NCBI GenBank assembly: GCA_903834475.1
Contig: CAILJH010000114.1
Location: 1-64,000 of the forward strand
Direction of reading: 5' to 3'
DNA: 64,000 nt
Origin: an uncultured Prolixibacteraceae bacterium
Lineage (GTDB): Bacteria > Bacteroidota > Bacteroidia > Bacteroidales > Prolixibacteraceae
A program made the position numbers and the translations under genes. The notes under the pieces are model-generated. The model saw only the letters and a program-made list of their open reading frames with translations. It made no database searches and had not been told where the DNA came from. Below, piece after piece: positions 52,445 through 61,838 of this stretch; positions within the stretch are counted from its first letter, which is position 1, and each line of letters begins with the position of its first letter.

Positions 52445-54085
52445 TCATTTCATCAAAATTACCTTGCTCCCGTTTTCTCGCCGGATCACAAGCAATCCGC
52501 CGGAAGGCAGCAAACTCCATTCATATCCTTCCCCGTCTTTATTTTCAAGCATTGGCTTATTATCCAACAAAACAGCAACTGGCTTTTTCCTCAGCGTTAT
52601 CTTTTCCGTTCCTGATAAATCAAAGGTTCTGTAGAATAATTTTACCTGACTACTATCCACATTTTCAAAGTTGAGGCCAAAGAATTTTTTCAGGCTTCCT
52701 TCATAGTCTGCCTGCTGAATAATGGAAGTTGATGAAATAATATGATCTTCGTCTGGCGGAGCCAGGGAAGGTATGGCATCCATCGCCCGCAGGTAATGCC
52801 TTACATAGTCGCCATATCCATCGGTCAGCCATGGTTCGTCGCCCGGAAACCTGTTTTTTCCGTCAAAATCAACCATGTACGTGGCCCAGTTAAGCTCGCG
52901 CACGGCATTTTCGTAATAACTTTTGTCGCCCGATAAGCTAACGTACAACAATTCATCTGCGGCTTGCCTCGAAGAATGACTTTGTGCCGGCCACTGATAG
53001 ACTGTTTGCTCGTTGGTTACCACAACACCGTATTTTTTCCATTTGTCGTTGCCAAAGGTCTGATGCGACCAGGCAATTATTTTTTGTACGTCATTTTTCC
53101 ATTCGGGAAAATATTCCCGGTGCTCCATAATAAAGCGTGCAAAGGTCATTGCGTTGATTTGTGTCTCGCTCCACCAGTCCACATCTTCGAAAAACGGCCC
53201 CCATTTGTTTTCTTTCATCGGATATGCTTTCATCCAGTTGAGCAAAATGTCAAAGCACTTCCGATATGCTTCTGTTTTACCGGTTTTCAGTTTGATCAGA
53301 TCGAGATACAATTGCATGGTTGGAGCCCAGTTACTTGTATATCCGGCACTGTCGATCCAGGTGCCTGTAAAATCATGGCTCCGGAGTAAAACGATTTCGC
53401 CGGTGAATACATTTACTTTATACGGAAGTGGCGAATAATTAATATTTCCTTTCCTGATATGCGCTGCAAGTGTATTGGCTATCTTTTCTGCTGCTTCAAG
53501 GTAATATTTGTTCTCACCAACATTGTAGGCCAGACTCATTTTATAAAGATGAACCAGTTCCAAGCCGAACGATCCGGCTTTATCAGGCTGCGCCACGCCC
53601 CTACCGTTGCGCATATCTCCATCATAAATTCCTCCATAAATAAGGGTGTTGTATGGAAAAGGAATATTGGGCCATCTGGCATATCCAGGCGAGATGCCAT
53701 GTGAAATGTAATAATCAGCAATAAAATACATGTTTGCCTTGACCCGTTCGTTTCCTCTGTATGAATAATACAACTGCCAGGATGAGAGTGCCATAGCAAA
53801 CTGGTCACCGCCAATTCCACGCGGGTCGTTAAATTTTGGATTCCATACCTGATGGTTCATATAATAGGGAAGACCATTCATATCCATGCGCATATGATCC
53901 CAGAAATCCCAGACCAGATTGATGACATGATCATATGATTTACCAGGGTTTTCATCGTACCAGGGAACAATTTTTCCGGCCCGGTCAGTTTGGATTGGAT
54001 GATAGATCAGGATTTCCTTCTCTTGAGAGTAGGCCTTCAGGATAAAAAATAAAACTGTACAGATAAGTATAGATCTCCGTCGCAT
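52445..54085 (-). CDS. Secreted (alpha/alpha)-toroid-like protein, probably glycan-active
   Basis: A 546-residue exported protein I cannot assign to a named family. A signal peptide (about 1-20, ending KAYSQ) precedes a body rich in paired helices and aromatic residues (WDFWDHMRMD, SWQLYYSYRG, DEPWLTDGYGDYVRHYLRAM), which suggests a six- or seven-hairpin toroid as in glycoside hydrolases, lyases and the C-terminal domain of D-glucuronyl C5-epimerase. The last ~90 residues look like a small beta domain. Candidate acidic residues are WGPFFEDVDWW and WLTDGYGD, but no catalytic motif can be fixed. Confidence 0.6.
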   Translation of the reverse strand: MRRRSILICTVLFFILKAYSQEKEILIYHPIQTDRAGKIVPWYDENPGKSYDHVINLVWDFWDHMRMDMNGLPYYMNHQVWNPKFNDPRGIGGDQFAMALSSWQLYYSYRGNERVKANMYFIADYYISHGISPGYARWPNIPFPYNTLIYGGIYDGDMRNGRGVAQPDKAGSFGLELVHLYKMSLAYNVGENKYYLEAAEKIANTLAAHIRKGNINYSPLPYKVNVFTGEIVLLRSHDFTGTWIDSAGYTSNWAPTMQLYLDLIKLKTGKTEAYRKCFDILLNWMKAYPMKENKWGPFFEDVDWWSETQINAMTFARFIMEHREYFPEWKNDVQKIIAWSHQTFGNDKWKKYGVVVTNEQTVYQWPAQSHSSRQAADELLYVSLSGDKSYYENAVRELNWATYMVDFDGKNRFPGDEPWLTDGYGDYVRHYLRAMDAIPSLAPPDEDHIISSTSIIQQADYEGSLKKFFGLNFENVDSSQVKLFYRTFDLSGTEKITLRKKPVAVLLDNKPMLENKDGEGYEWSLLPSGGLLVIRRENGSKVILMK

Positions 54086-54133
54086 GGCTGAATGTATTTT
54101 GAATTTAAAGATAGTATTTTATTTATCCCCTAA

Positions 54134-54166
54134 AATCAGTCATTCACCTTTTTGAATGGACTGATT
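54134..54166. promoter_or_regulatory. Palindrome upstream of the toroid-like gene
   Basis: AATCAGTCATTCA (54134-54146) pairs with TGAATGGACTGATT (54153-54166) with one bulge, in a divergent gap 49 bp before the minus-strand ATG. In this position an operator is more likely than a terminator. Confidence 0.4.
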
Positions 54167-54239
54167 ATCTACTTTGCTGATCTGGCTGCAAAAGAAATCA
54201 GAAAATTTGGTGCCAAAAATTAACAATCACTTTACATTC

Positions 54240-54269
54240 AGGAAACGTTTCTTGTCATAAATGTTTCCT
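54240..54269 (+). promoter_or_regulatory. Possible TetR operator
   Basis: AGGAAAC (54240-54246) and GTTTCCT (54263-54269) are perfect 7-nt inverted repeats with 16 bp between, 33 bp before the likely tetR start at 54303. The place and form fit self-repression by the TetR-family protein, which is inference. Confidence 0.45.
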
Positions 54270-54302
54270 TCCTTTGTACTGAAATATAAATCAGACAAAA
54301 AA

Positions 54303-54962
54303 ATGCAGGACAAATTCAATTTTGATGATCCGAAATTACGGGAAATTCTGGAAAGAACGGTTGAGTTATTTTCTGAATTCGGGATTCGGAATTTAAATAT
54401 GGATGACATTAGCCGAAGTCTGGGGATTTCGAAAAAGACACTATACTTATCGGTAAAAAGCAAGGAGGATCTGATTGAGAAACTCTTCAGCTTTGATGAT
54501 TTCAAGATGGATGCTGAATTTGCAAAAATAAAGGCTGAAAATCTGAATGCCATCGAAGTTTTGATTCGGGTCAGTCTGATTGTTTTCGAGGAGATGGGAA
54601 AATTCGATCCCAAATTAACATTTGAACTCAAAAAATATTACGAATCAATATTTAATCAGTTCATGGTTCGGAAGCAGAACCACATTTTCAACCTGATCAG
54701 CAAAAATATTGAAAAAGGCATTGCGGAAGGCTTATACCGGAAGGATCTGAACATTGAACTGGTAGCTGGTCTCTATGTCAGGAATTTAGTTCTGATGCAC
54801 AACAAAGATTTTTGCATCGTCGAAAAAGTCACTTTCGTACAGGTTTTCGAGGTAATGTTTGAAAATCACATCCGGGCCATTTCGAATGCTGAAGGCCTCA
54901 CCTATTTTGAAAAACGAAAAGCAGAAATTATACATTTTAACAACGAAAATATTAACCATTAA
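54303..54962 (+). CDS. TetR/AcrR family transcriptional regulator
   Basis: A 219-residue regulator. The N-terminal helix-turn-helix (about 20-52) includes MDDISRSLGISKKTLYLSVKSKEDL; the helical C-terminal part should bind ligand and dimerise. The ORF can extend to 54261, but MQDKFNFDDP at 54303 is a more natural start and leaves the dyad at 54240 upstream of the gene. It lies 12 bp before the tolC-like gene and probably controls the efflux operon. Confidence 0.9.
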   Translation: MQDKFNFDDPKLREILERTVELFSEFGIRNLNMDDISRSLGISKKTLYLSVKSKEDLIEKLFSFDDFKMDAEFAKIKAENLNAIEVLIRVSLIVFEEMGKFDPKLTFELKKYYESIFNQFMVRKQNHIFNLISKNIEKGIAEGLYRKDLNIELVAGLYVRNLVLMHNKDFCIVEKVTFVQVFEVMFENHIRAISNAEGLTYFEKRKAEIIHFNNENINH

Positions 54963-54974
54963 AGATTACAAAAC

Positions 54975-56408
54975 ATGTTCAGAAAACACAAACAGATTGT
55001 CCTGCTGATGACTATGTTCCTATGTGGAACGTGGTTTTCCGAAGCGCAGGAATCCCAGAAACTCACGCTCAAGGAGGCCGTCAACATGGCCTTGCAGCAA
55101 AACACCAACATCTTGAATTCGGACCTTGATCTGAAAATTGCTCAGAAGAAAGTTTGGGAAACGATGGCCTCAGGGCTTCCACAGATTAATGCGAAAGGAG
55201 CTTATTCGCACATTTTTAAAGTTCCTACCTTGAGCTTTGGTGGTAAAACCGTTTTGTCAAATACGAATGTTCCTTGGGATCCAACCACCCAGAGTGGAAC
55301 AATGAGTTCGGTTTCACTTGCGAACGGAGAAAAGATTTACTTAAACAGTGAGCCAGGCACTCCGATTGAACTTGGTCTGAAGGACAATACTACCTTTGAT
55401 CTTACGCTTTCCCAATTGATTTTCAGTGGATCATATTTTGTTGGATTGCAGGCAACCAAGGTTTATTATGGCCTGACAAAAGAAAATGCCGAAAAAACTA
55501 AACTTGATGTTATTGAGACGGTTACAAATACGTATAACATGATTAAGCTGGCCGAAGAAAGCCGGAAAATTTTGACTCAGAACCTCGAAAACATCAATAA
55601 AACATTGTTCGAAATTTCGGAAATGAACAAACAGGGTTTTCTCGAAAAAACAGATGTTGACCAACTGGAATTAACTGCAAACACCGTTCGAAATGCGATG
55701 AACCAGATTGACAGCAATTTGGATATGGGATACCGTTTGTTGAAAATTCAACTGGGAATAGAAGAAATCATAAAAGTTGAATTAAGTGACATTTTAGAAT
55801 CGGACGAATCGCTTACCAAATCGAGCCTGCAATTGATAACTGAATCGTTCAATATTAATCAAAACGTGGATTATAAACTTATTCAAACTGCGGAGAAAGC
55901 GGCTAAACTCGAATTAGACCTATCCAAAACAGGCTTTATGCCAACCATCTCCGGCTATTACAATCACACCGAAAAATTGAAAACTCCAGCCTTCGATTTT
56001 GCACCAAAAGATTTAGTTGGTGTGAATTTGAGTTTGCCTATTTTCAGCAGTGGACAGCGCCTTTCAGTTTTAGCTCAGAGAAAGATGTCGCTGGAGAAAG
56101 CACAAAACACGACTAAATTAGTTTCAAGCAGCCTCTCGATGCAAGCCAGTCAATTTCAGAACGACCTGAAATTAAAGCTCGAAAAATATCAGAATCAGAA
56201 AAAAAGTAAGGAACTATCGGATGACATTTACCAACGTACACTTGAAAAATATAAACAAGGTATGACATCGAGTATGGATTTGATGACCAGTCAAAACCAA
56301 TACCTGACCAACCTGACCAACTATTACCAGTGTATCTATGATTTGCAGGGATCGAAGTCTAAATTAGAAAAACTGTTCAATATCAATCAGGGACCGGTGA
56401 TTCCGTAA
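54975..56408 (+). CDS. TolC-family outer-membrane efflux protein
   Basis: A 477-residue channel subunit with a signal peptide (about 1-24), then LTLKEAVNMALQQNTNILNSDLDLKIAQKK, typical of the first TolC helix, and two long helical repeats (about 40-250 and 265-470) separated by strand segments (LSLPIFSSGQRLS). It forms the outer-membrane exit duct for the RND pump encoded two genes downstream. Confidence 0.92.
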   Translation: MFRKHKQIVLLMTMFLCGTWFSEAQESQKLTLKEAVNMALQQNTNILNSDLDLKIAQKKVWETMASGLPQINAKGAYSHIFKVPTLSFGGKTVLSNTNVPWDPTTQSGTMSSVSLANGEKIYLNSEPGTPIELGLKDNTTFDLTLSQLIFSGSYFVGLQATKVYYGLTKENAEKTKLDVIETVTNTYNMIKLAEESRKILTQNLENINKTLFEISEMNKQGFLEKTDVDQLELTANTVRNAMNQIDSNLDMGYRLLKIQLGIEEIIKVELSDILESDESLTKSSLQLITESFNINQNVDYKLIQTAEKAAKLELDLSKTGFMPTISGYYNHTEKLKTPAFDFAPKDLVGVNLSLPIFSSGQRLSVLAQRKMSLEKAQNTTKLVSSSLSMQASQFQNDLKLKLEKYQNQKKSKELSDDIYQRTLEKYKQGMTSSMDLMTSQNQYLTNLTNYYQCIYDLQGSKSKLEKLFNINQGPVIP

Positions 56409-56467
56409 TCAGATTAAACAATTGTTTTCCAATACATTAAAATATTAATTAAAATAAAATAATACAA

Positions 56468-57586
56468 ATGAAAAAGATTATCTATTATTCAGCGCTGATC
56501 GCTTTACTGGTTTCGTGCAGTGCGCCAACCGACAATAAAGCGGAGCTTGAAAAGCTGAAATCGCAACGCGAACAACTGAACGCTCAAATTTTAAAGCTCG
56601 AAGCCGAAGTCAATCCAAATGGAGTAGTTGCCGATGTAAAAGCGGTTTCAGTAAAAATTACTCAGGCTACTGAATGTGTTTTTAACCATTACATTCAGGT
56701 ACAAGGTACGGTTGACGGGGATCAGAATATTGCCGTGAGCCCGCAAATGCCGGCCATTGTAACTGCTGTATATGTTACAGAAGGTTCAGTAGTGAAAAAG
56801 GGTCAGGTGCTTGCCGAACTTGATGCCTTAGTTTTAAAGCAATCGCTCGAAGAAGTGAATACGCAGTTGGCTTTGGCTACAAATATCTATGAAAAACAAA
56901 ATGCGCTTTGGCAGAAGAAAATTGGCAGCGAAGTTCAATATCTGCAGGCTAAAGCCAGCAAAGAATCGATGGAAATGCGTGCCAATACCATTAAGGAACA
57001 ATTGAAAATGGCAAAAATAGTTTCGCCTATCAGCGGTACGGTCGAAAGTGTTCCTTTGCGGGTAGGCCAAATGGCTTCACCCGGATTGCCGACTTCAACT
57101 ATTCGGGTAATAAACATGAATGTTGCTAAAATTTCAGCTGACGTTGCCGAAACCTATTCCACACGAATTAAAGACGGAAACACGGCGCTGGTTAGTTTTC
57201 CTGATTTAGGCAAAGATATTGAAACTAAGCTGAACTTCACCAGTCGTTTTATCGACCCAACCAACCGCACGTTCAAGGTTGAATGCAAAATTTCTTCCAA
57301 AGATGCTGAACTGCGCGCCAATATGATTGCGTACATCAAAATAAAGGATTATACCAACCCGAAAGCATTTTGCATTCCTGTGAATTATATCCAGAACGAT
57401 CAGGATGGTAAATTCATTTATATCGCCAAACAAAGCGGCAACGATTGGTCTGCCGAAAAAAGAATCGTCAAAACCGGTATGGATTACGACGGAACCATTG
57501 AGGTTCTGGAAGGTCTTATCGCCGGAGAAAAAATCGTAACTGCCGGATTTCAGAATCTGAACGCTGGTGAAAAAGTAGTTTTCTAA
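56468..57586 (+). CDS. RND efflux periplasmic adaptor (HlyD/MFP family) lipoprotein
   Basis: A 372-residue periplasmic adaptor. A lipobox at VSCS (Cys18) is followed by a coiled coil (about 25-47, ELEKLKSQREQLNAQILKLEAE), a biotinyl-lipoyl-like domain split around a hairpin (GSVVKKGQVLAELDALVLKQSL at about 100), and beta-barrel and membrane-proximal domains ending FQNLNAGEKVVF. It links the TolC-like duct to the RND pump; the genes are 59 and 18 bp apart. Confidence 0.93.
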   Translation: MKKIIYYSALIALLVSCSAPTDNKAELEKLKSQREQLNAQILKLEAEVNPNGVVADVKAVSVKITQATECVFNHYIQVQGTVDGDQNIAVSPQMPAIVTAVYVTEGSVVKKGQVLAELDALVLKQSLEEVNTQLALATNIYEKQNALWQKKIGSEVQYLQAKASKESMEMRANTIKEQLKMAKIVSPISGTVESVPLRVGQMASPGLPTSTIRVINMNVAKISADVAETYSTRIKDGNTALVSFPDLGKDIETKLNFTSRFIDPTNRTFKVECKISSKDAELRANMIAYIKIKDYTNPKAFCIPVNYIQNDQDGKFIYIAKQSGNDWSAEKRIVKTGMDYDGTIEVLEGLIAGEKIVTAGFQNLNAGEKVVF

Positions 57587-57604
57587 TTTCAAAAATGACC
57601 ACAC

Positions 57605-60600
57605 ATGTCGAAAGAAAACAAGTTTAAAGAATTTTTTGCAACGAGCTGGGCCATCGATAACCGGACAAGTGTTTACGTACTTGCGATTCTGATATCGGTA
57701 CTCGGAATGATGAATTACTATTTTATACCGAAGGAACAATTTCCGCAGGTCATCATTCCATACATCGTTGTCAGCACAGCATACCCAGGCACTTCGCCCT
57801 CAGATATCGAAAATCTGGTTACCCGTCCAATCGAAAAACAATTAAAATCGATTTCGGATGTGAAGAAAATAACCAGTAATTCGGTTCCTGATTTCTCTTC
57901 AATCATTGTTGAATTTGATCCTAATTTATCGATCGAAACAGCCAAACAGCGTGTTCGTGATGCTGTTGACAAATCGAAAAGTGATCTTCCGACGGATTTG
58001 CCTGCGGAGCCTTCGATTATGGATATCGATATTTCAGCAATGCCAGTGATGTACCTCAATATTTCAGGAAATTACGACCTGGATAAACTGAAACATTATG
58101 CCGAAATAACTCAGGATAAAATTGAAGGCCTGAAAGAAATTACCAGGGTTGATATTGTAGGAGCGCTTGATCGTGAAATTCAGGTGAACGCCGACATTTT
58201 CAAAATGCAGGCCGCCAAGGTCACATTTAGCGACATTGAACGTGCCGTTGCGATGGAGAACATGACCATTTCAGGTGGTATTTTAACCAATAACGGTGTC
58301 CGGAATACCGTCCGTATCAAAGGACAATTTGCTGATGTACAAACCTTGAAAGATATTGTAGTACATTCATCGAGTGGTGCTTTCGTAAAACTGAGCGATG
58401 TTGCGGATATAAAAGACAGCCATAAGGAACAGGAAAGCTTTGCCCGTCTCGACGGTAAAAATGTGATCACCCTGAATGTTATCAAAAAGAATGGAGCAAA
58501 TTTGCTGGATGCTTCTGATCAGATTAAAGAAATTGTTGACGAACTGAAAGCCCGTGAATTTCCAAAGGGCATGGAGGTTACCGTCACAGGTGACCAAAGC
58601 CGGCACACAAGGAATACGCTCGAAGAACTGAACAATACAATTATCATTGGATTTATCCTGGTTACCATTGTTTTGATGTTCTTCATGGGAATTACCAATG
58701 CATTCTTTGTTGGTTTGTCGGTACCATTATCCATCTTTGTGGCCTACCTGGTCCTTCCCGGACTTGGTTATACCATGAACATGATCGTAATGTTTGCGTT
58801 CATCTTTGCTCTGGGAATTGTAGTTGACGATGCCATTGTGGTCATCGAAAACACCCACCGTTTGCACAAGTTTAATCCTGACATCAATATTGCTGCTAAA
58901 AAAGCTGCGGGCGAAGTATTTCTGCCCATCTTATCGGGTACACTGACTACTCTGGCACCATTCTTCCCATTGGCATTCTGGCCCGGAATCGTAGGTCAGT
59001 TCATGCATTACCTGCCAGTTACTTTGATTATTACGCTATTCGCTTCCCTTTTTGTCGCCTACGTATTCAATCCTGTTTTCGCTGTTTCGTTTATGAAACA
59101 CGAATATGATCATGAATTTCAGGATGGAAGTGGCTGGAGACGCATGAAAAGGATCATGATTGTTATGCTCGTATTTGCAGCAGTATTCTATGCCACGAAA
59201 GTATATGGACTGGCCAACTTCCTGGTATTTGGTGTACTGATGATACTTCTTTTCCATTTTGCACTAAAGAAAATGATTTCGAACTTTCAGGAAAAAATAT
59301 GGCCCGGAATCATGGCGATATATGAAAGACAACTGCGCATGGTGCTGAAAGGCGGACGTCCGGTTTGGATATTGGGAGGAATGATTGCGCTGTTCTTCAT
59401 TACCATTTTCCTTACTGGAATGGTTAAACCAACCGTATTGTTTTTCCCGAATAACGACCCGAATAACATTTACGTGTACATCAAAATGCCTGGTGGAACT
59501 GATCAGAAAGTAACCGACAGCATCACCAGTGTAGCTGAACAACGTGTTTATAAAGTCATTGGAAAAAATAATCCTGATGTCGAGTCAATCATTTCGAACG
59601 TAACAATTGGTGCTGAGGAACAAGGTTTTGCATCTACCGGAACTCCTTTTAACAAGGGTAAAGTGTCCATTAACTTTGTGGAGCATAAATTTCGTACCAC
59701 CGGTATGAGTACAACTCAATACCTTGAATTGCTTCGTAAAGAAGTTGGAAATATTCCCGGCGCCCAAATTTCAGTCGATAAAAACAGCAGCGGACCGCCA
59801 ACCGGAAAGCCTATCAATGTTGAGATTACAAGCGAGAATATGGAAGACCTGGTTGCCGATGCCGATGCGTTCCGCGATCACATCAAATCGATGAATATTC
59901 CGGGTATAGAAGAATTGAAAACCGATTTTGAGATGAATTCTCCTGAAATCCTGGTTCAGATTGACCGTGACCGCGCTCAGCGCCTTGGAATTTCCACCGG
60001 ACAGATTGGACTGGAGATTCGTACCGCCTTGTACGGGAAAGAAATTTCGAAACTGAAACAGGATGAAGATGAATATCCGATCATGCTTCGTTACCAGAAG
60101 GTTACCCGCGATAACATCAACGCTTTGGTGAACTTGCTGATTACTTACCGGGATATGAATACCGGCATCTTGCGCAGTATTCCACTTTCGACCGTGGCCA
60201 AAATTGATTACACCTCCTCGTATGCCGGAATCAAGCGGCTCAATCAAAAACGTGTCATAACGGTCTATTCAAACGTACTGTCAGGTTATTCAGCCAACGA
60301 TATTGTTCCAATCATCAAACAGGAAGCAACGAAATTCACACTTCACGAAGGCACAAACATCAAGTTGACCGGAGAACAGGAAGATCAGGCTGAAACTGCT
60401 AAATTCCTCCTGAAAGCCATGATTATTGCCTTGGGAGCGATCTTCTTTATCCTGATTACCCAATTTGGCTCGGTCAGCAAATCGCTGATCATCCTGAGTG
60501 AGGTTATCTTCAGCATCATCGGTGTTTTGCTTGGAGTTATGATTTTCCGCATGGATCTCGTAATCATGATGACCGGACTGGGAGTTGTTGCTCTTGGAGG

Positions 60601-60997
60601 TATTGTCGTCCGAAACGGGATATTGATTGTTGAGTTCATCGATTCCAAGAAGAAGGAAGGAATTCCGACCAGACGGGCCATTATCGAAGGTGGAAAAACC
60701 CGTATGACGCCGGTAATCCTTACTGCGACTGCAACCATGCTTGGCTTGGTTCCTTTGGCCGTTGGTATGAACATCAACTTCACCACCATGTTTACCGAAC
60801 TGAATCCGCACATCTATTTTGGCGGAGACAATGTGGCATTCTGGGGACCATTGGCCTGGTCAATCATCTTTGGATTGAGCTTCGCTACATTCCTGACCCT
60901 AATGTTCGTTCCTGCTTTGTATGAGTTGGACTACACCATCAAGTTGAAAATGGCCAAAAAGAGAAATCTGAAACGGATTAAAGCGTTGAAGAAGTAA
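57605..60997 (+). CDS. RND multidrug efflux permease (AcrB/HAE1-like)
   Basis: A 1130-residue proton-driven pump. The N-terminal helix (about 20-40) is followed by porter domains (PSDIENLVTRPIEKQL, DAVDKSKSDLP), a helix bundle at about 340-550 with ALGIVVDDAIVVIEN (the proton-relay Asp pair DD), a second porter half (about 610-930), and a second bundle ending near 1110. It is longer than AcrB (1049) because of an insert of about 80 residues between the halves (about 500-600, HEYDHEFQDGSGWRRMKR and two helices). Substrate unknown. Confidence 0.95.
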   Translation: MSKENKFKEFFATSWAIDNRTSVYVLAILISVLGMMNYYFIPKEQFPQVIIPYIVVSTAYPGTSPSDIENLVTRPIEKQLKSISDVKKITSNSVPDFSSIIVEFDPNLSIETAKQRVRDAVDKSKSDLPTDLPAEPSIMDIDISAMPVMYLNISGNYDLDKLKHYAEITQDKIEGLKEITRVDIVGALDREIQVNADIFKMQAAKVTFSDIERAVAMENMTISGGILTNNGVRNTVRIKGQFADVQTLKDIVVHSSSGAFVKLSDVADIKDSHKEQESFARLDGKNVITLNVIKKNGANLLDASDQIKEIVDELKAREFPKGMEVTVTGDQSRHTRNTLEELNNTIIIGFILVTIVLMFFMGITNAFFVGLSVPLSIFVAYLVLPGLGYTMNMIVMFAFIFALGIVVDDAIVVIENTHRLHKFNPDINIAAKKAAGEVFLPILSGTLTTLAPFFPLAFWPGIVGQFMHYLPVTLIITLFASLFVAYVFNPVFAVSFMKHEYDHEFQDGSGWRRMKRIMIVMLVFAAVFYATKVYGLANFLVFGVLMILLFHFALKKMISNFQEKIWPGIMAIYERQLRMVLKGGRPVWILGGMIALFFITIFLTGMVKPTVLFFPNNDPNNIYVYIKMPGGTDQKVTDSITSVAEQRVYKVIGKNNPDVESIISNVTIGAEEQGFASTGTPFNKGKVSINFVEHKFRTTGMSTTQYLELLRKEVGNIPGAQISVDKNSSGPPTGKPINVEITSENMEDLVADADAFRDHIKSMNIPGIEELKTDFEMNSPEILVQIDRDRAQRLGISTGQIGLEIRTALYGKEISKLKQDEDEYPIMLRYQKVTRDNINALVNLLITYRDMNTGILRSIPLSTVAKIDYTSSYAGIKRLNQKRVITVYSNVLSGYSANDIVPIIKQEATKFTLHEGTNIKLTGEQEDQAETAKFLLKAMIIALGAIFFILITQFGSVSKSLIILSEVIFSIIGVLLGVMIFRMDLVIMMTGLGVVALGGIVVRNGILIVEFIDSKKKEGIPTRRAIIEGGKTRMTPVILTATATMLGLVPLAVGMNINFTTMFTELNPHIYFGGDNVAFWGPLAWSIIFGLSFATFLTLMFVPALYELDYTIKLKMAKKRNLKRIKALKK

Positions 60998-61018
60998 GGA
61001 TTTCCGATTTTCGTCTAT

Positions 61019-61055
61019 AAAAAACGGCGGAAAGGGTAACTTTTCCGCCGTTTTT
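61019..61055 (+). terminator. Terminator of the efflux operon
   Basis: AAAAAACGGCGGAAA pairs with TTTTCCGCCGTTTTT around GGGTAAC, a GC-rich 11-bp core with A and T tails, 22 bp after the pump stop. Confidence 0.9.
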
Positions 61056-61121
61056 CTATTTGATTTATCCAACTCATTGAGGAAGTTCAAATTTTGGAAC
61101 AAAGAATTGGTAGAGAATTAT

Positions 61122-61370
61122 TTACTTCTTAACCCATCCTTCAATTTCCTTTATGAGTTCTTCTATATCAGTCAGTTTGCCGTTATTTGAATCAAGAAGC
61201 GATTGGTCAATTCCATTATAGAACTCAACTAAAGTCATCGGGTAGAAGTCTTTTTCATTACTTCTACTCTTTTCCTTTTTAAGCATTTTTTCGAAGCGAT
61301 CCACAATATCCTCATTTTGAATAGTGAGAAATTCTCTCACAAAAGTCAATTTTCGAGTCTGTAAATCCAT
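61122..61370 (-). CDS. Small antitoxin-like protein
   Basis: An 82-residue, charged helical protein. The opening MDLQTRKLTFVREFL and the tail YNGIDQSLLDSNNGKLTDIEELIKEIEGWVKK resemble Bacteroidota antitoxins that pair with RelE/ParE-type toxins. I use the ATG at 61370; the track start adds 13 unrelated residues. No toxin gene follows within the 125 bp before the terminator of the efflux operon, so it is either a solitary antitoxin or has lost its partner. Confidence 0.6.
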   Translation of the reverse strand: MDLQTRKLTFVREFLTIQNEDIVDRFEKMLKKEKSRSNEKDFYPMTLVEFYNGIDQSLLDSNNGKLTDIEELIKEIEGWVKK

Positions 61371-61510
61371 TTTTATTTTTTCGTAAAAAAAAATTCCCGA
61401 TAAAAACACTTGAATATTTTTATACTATTCCAATCGATGGATTAGTTTTAATTCAATAGTCCCTCAGCATTTTTATGCAGCCCATATTCGAATAACTGGT
61501 GGAAACAGTA

Positions 61511-61630
61511 ATGATGAGGTTTAGCCCGGAACGGGCGAAATATGATAGCCCGGGGCAAGTGAGGTACGAACGTCGCCCCGGGTTGGAAAGAAAAAAGAAA
61601 CCCGTCCGCGTGAATGCGCTAATCAAGGCA
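61511..61630. repeat. GC-rich dispersed intergenic repeat
   Basis: Contains AGCCCGGAACGGGC and a CCCGGGGC...GCCCCGGG palindrome around GAGGTACGAACGTC, all more GC-rich than the neighbours. The wording AGCCC...GGGCGAAATATGATAGCCC is one I associate with repeats scattered in Bacteroidota genomes. Edges are approximate. Confidence 0.5.
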
Positions 61631-61692
61631 AATATCTCATTTCGGACGGAATTGTGCGGCCTTCAAAAAAGTAGTTACATAATAGAATGTTC

Positions 61693-61776
61693 TCAATTTC
61701 TCACATTGTCTTCCAAAAATGCTTCTATGGTTTTGGCATCAATTATTGGCTTGAAAAACTCAATGTCGTCTTTCGA
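61693..61776 (-). pseudogene. Possible short gene remnant
   Basis: On the minus strand the piece reads SKDDIEFFKPIIDAKTIEA and on to a stop at 61693, with coding-like composition but two stops just upstream and no start. It could be the tail of a lost gene, perhaps of the lost partner of the antitoxin-like gene. The family is not recognised and it may be chance. Confidence 0.3.
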
Positions 61777-61802
61777 TTATTAGGAACAAAATAAAAGTCC
61801 GT

Positions 61803-61810
61803 TATCTTTG
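61803..61810 (+). promoter_or_regulatory. -7 box of the chaN-like gene
   Basis: TATCTTTG is an exact match to TAnnTTTG, 28 bp before the ATG at 61839. No clear -33 box is seen. Confidence 0.4.
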
Positions 61811-61838
61811 TTTTCAACAAGTACAAATCGACGAAAAC

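Larger units (their letters stand above)
61371..61838. other. 468-bp gap between the antitoxin-like gene and chaN
   Basis: No intact gene. It holds the antitoxin promoter region (AT-rich, 61380-61450), a GC-rich dispersed repeat (about 61511-61630), a short coding remnant on the minus strand (61693-61776) and the -7 box of the chaN-like gene (61803-61810). The 94-codon ORF of the track (61499-61783) runs through the repeat and is not believed. Confidence 0.5.

Noticed and set aside
61499-61783. 94-codon ORF on the plus strand
   Set aside because: It runs through a GC-rich dispersed repeat and a reversed coding scrap, has no family-like sequence and no domain, so it is treated as chance.
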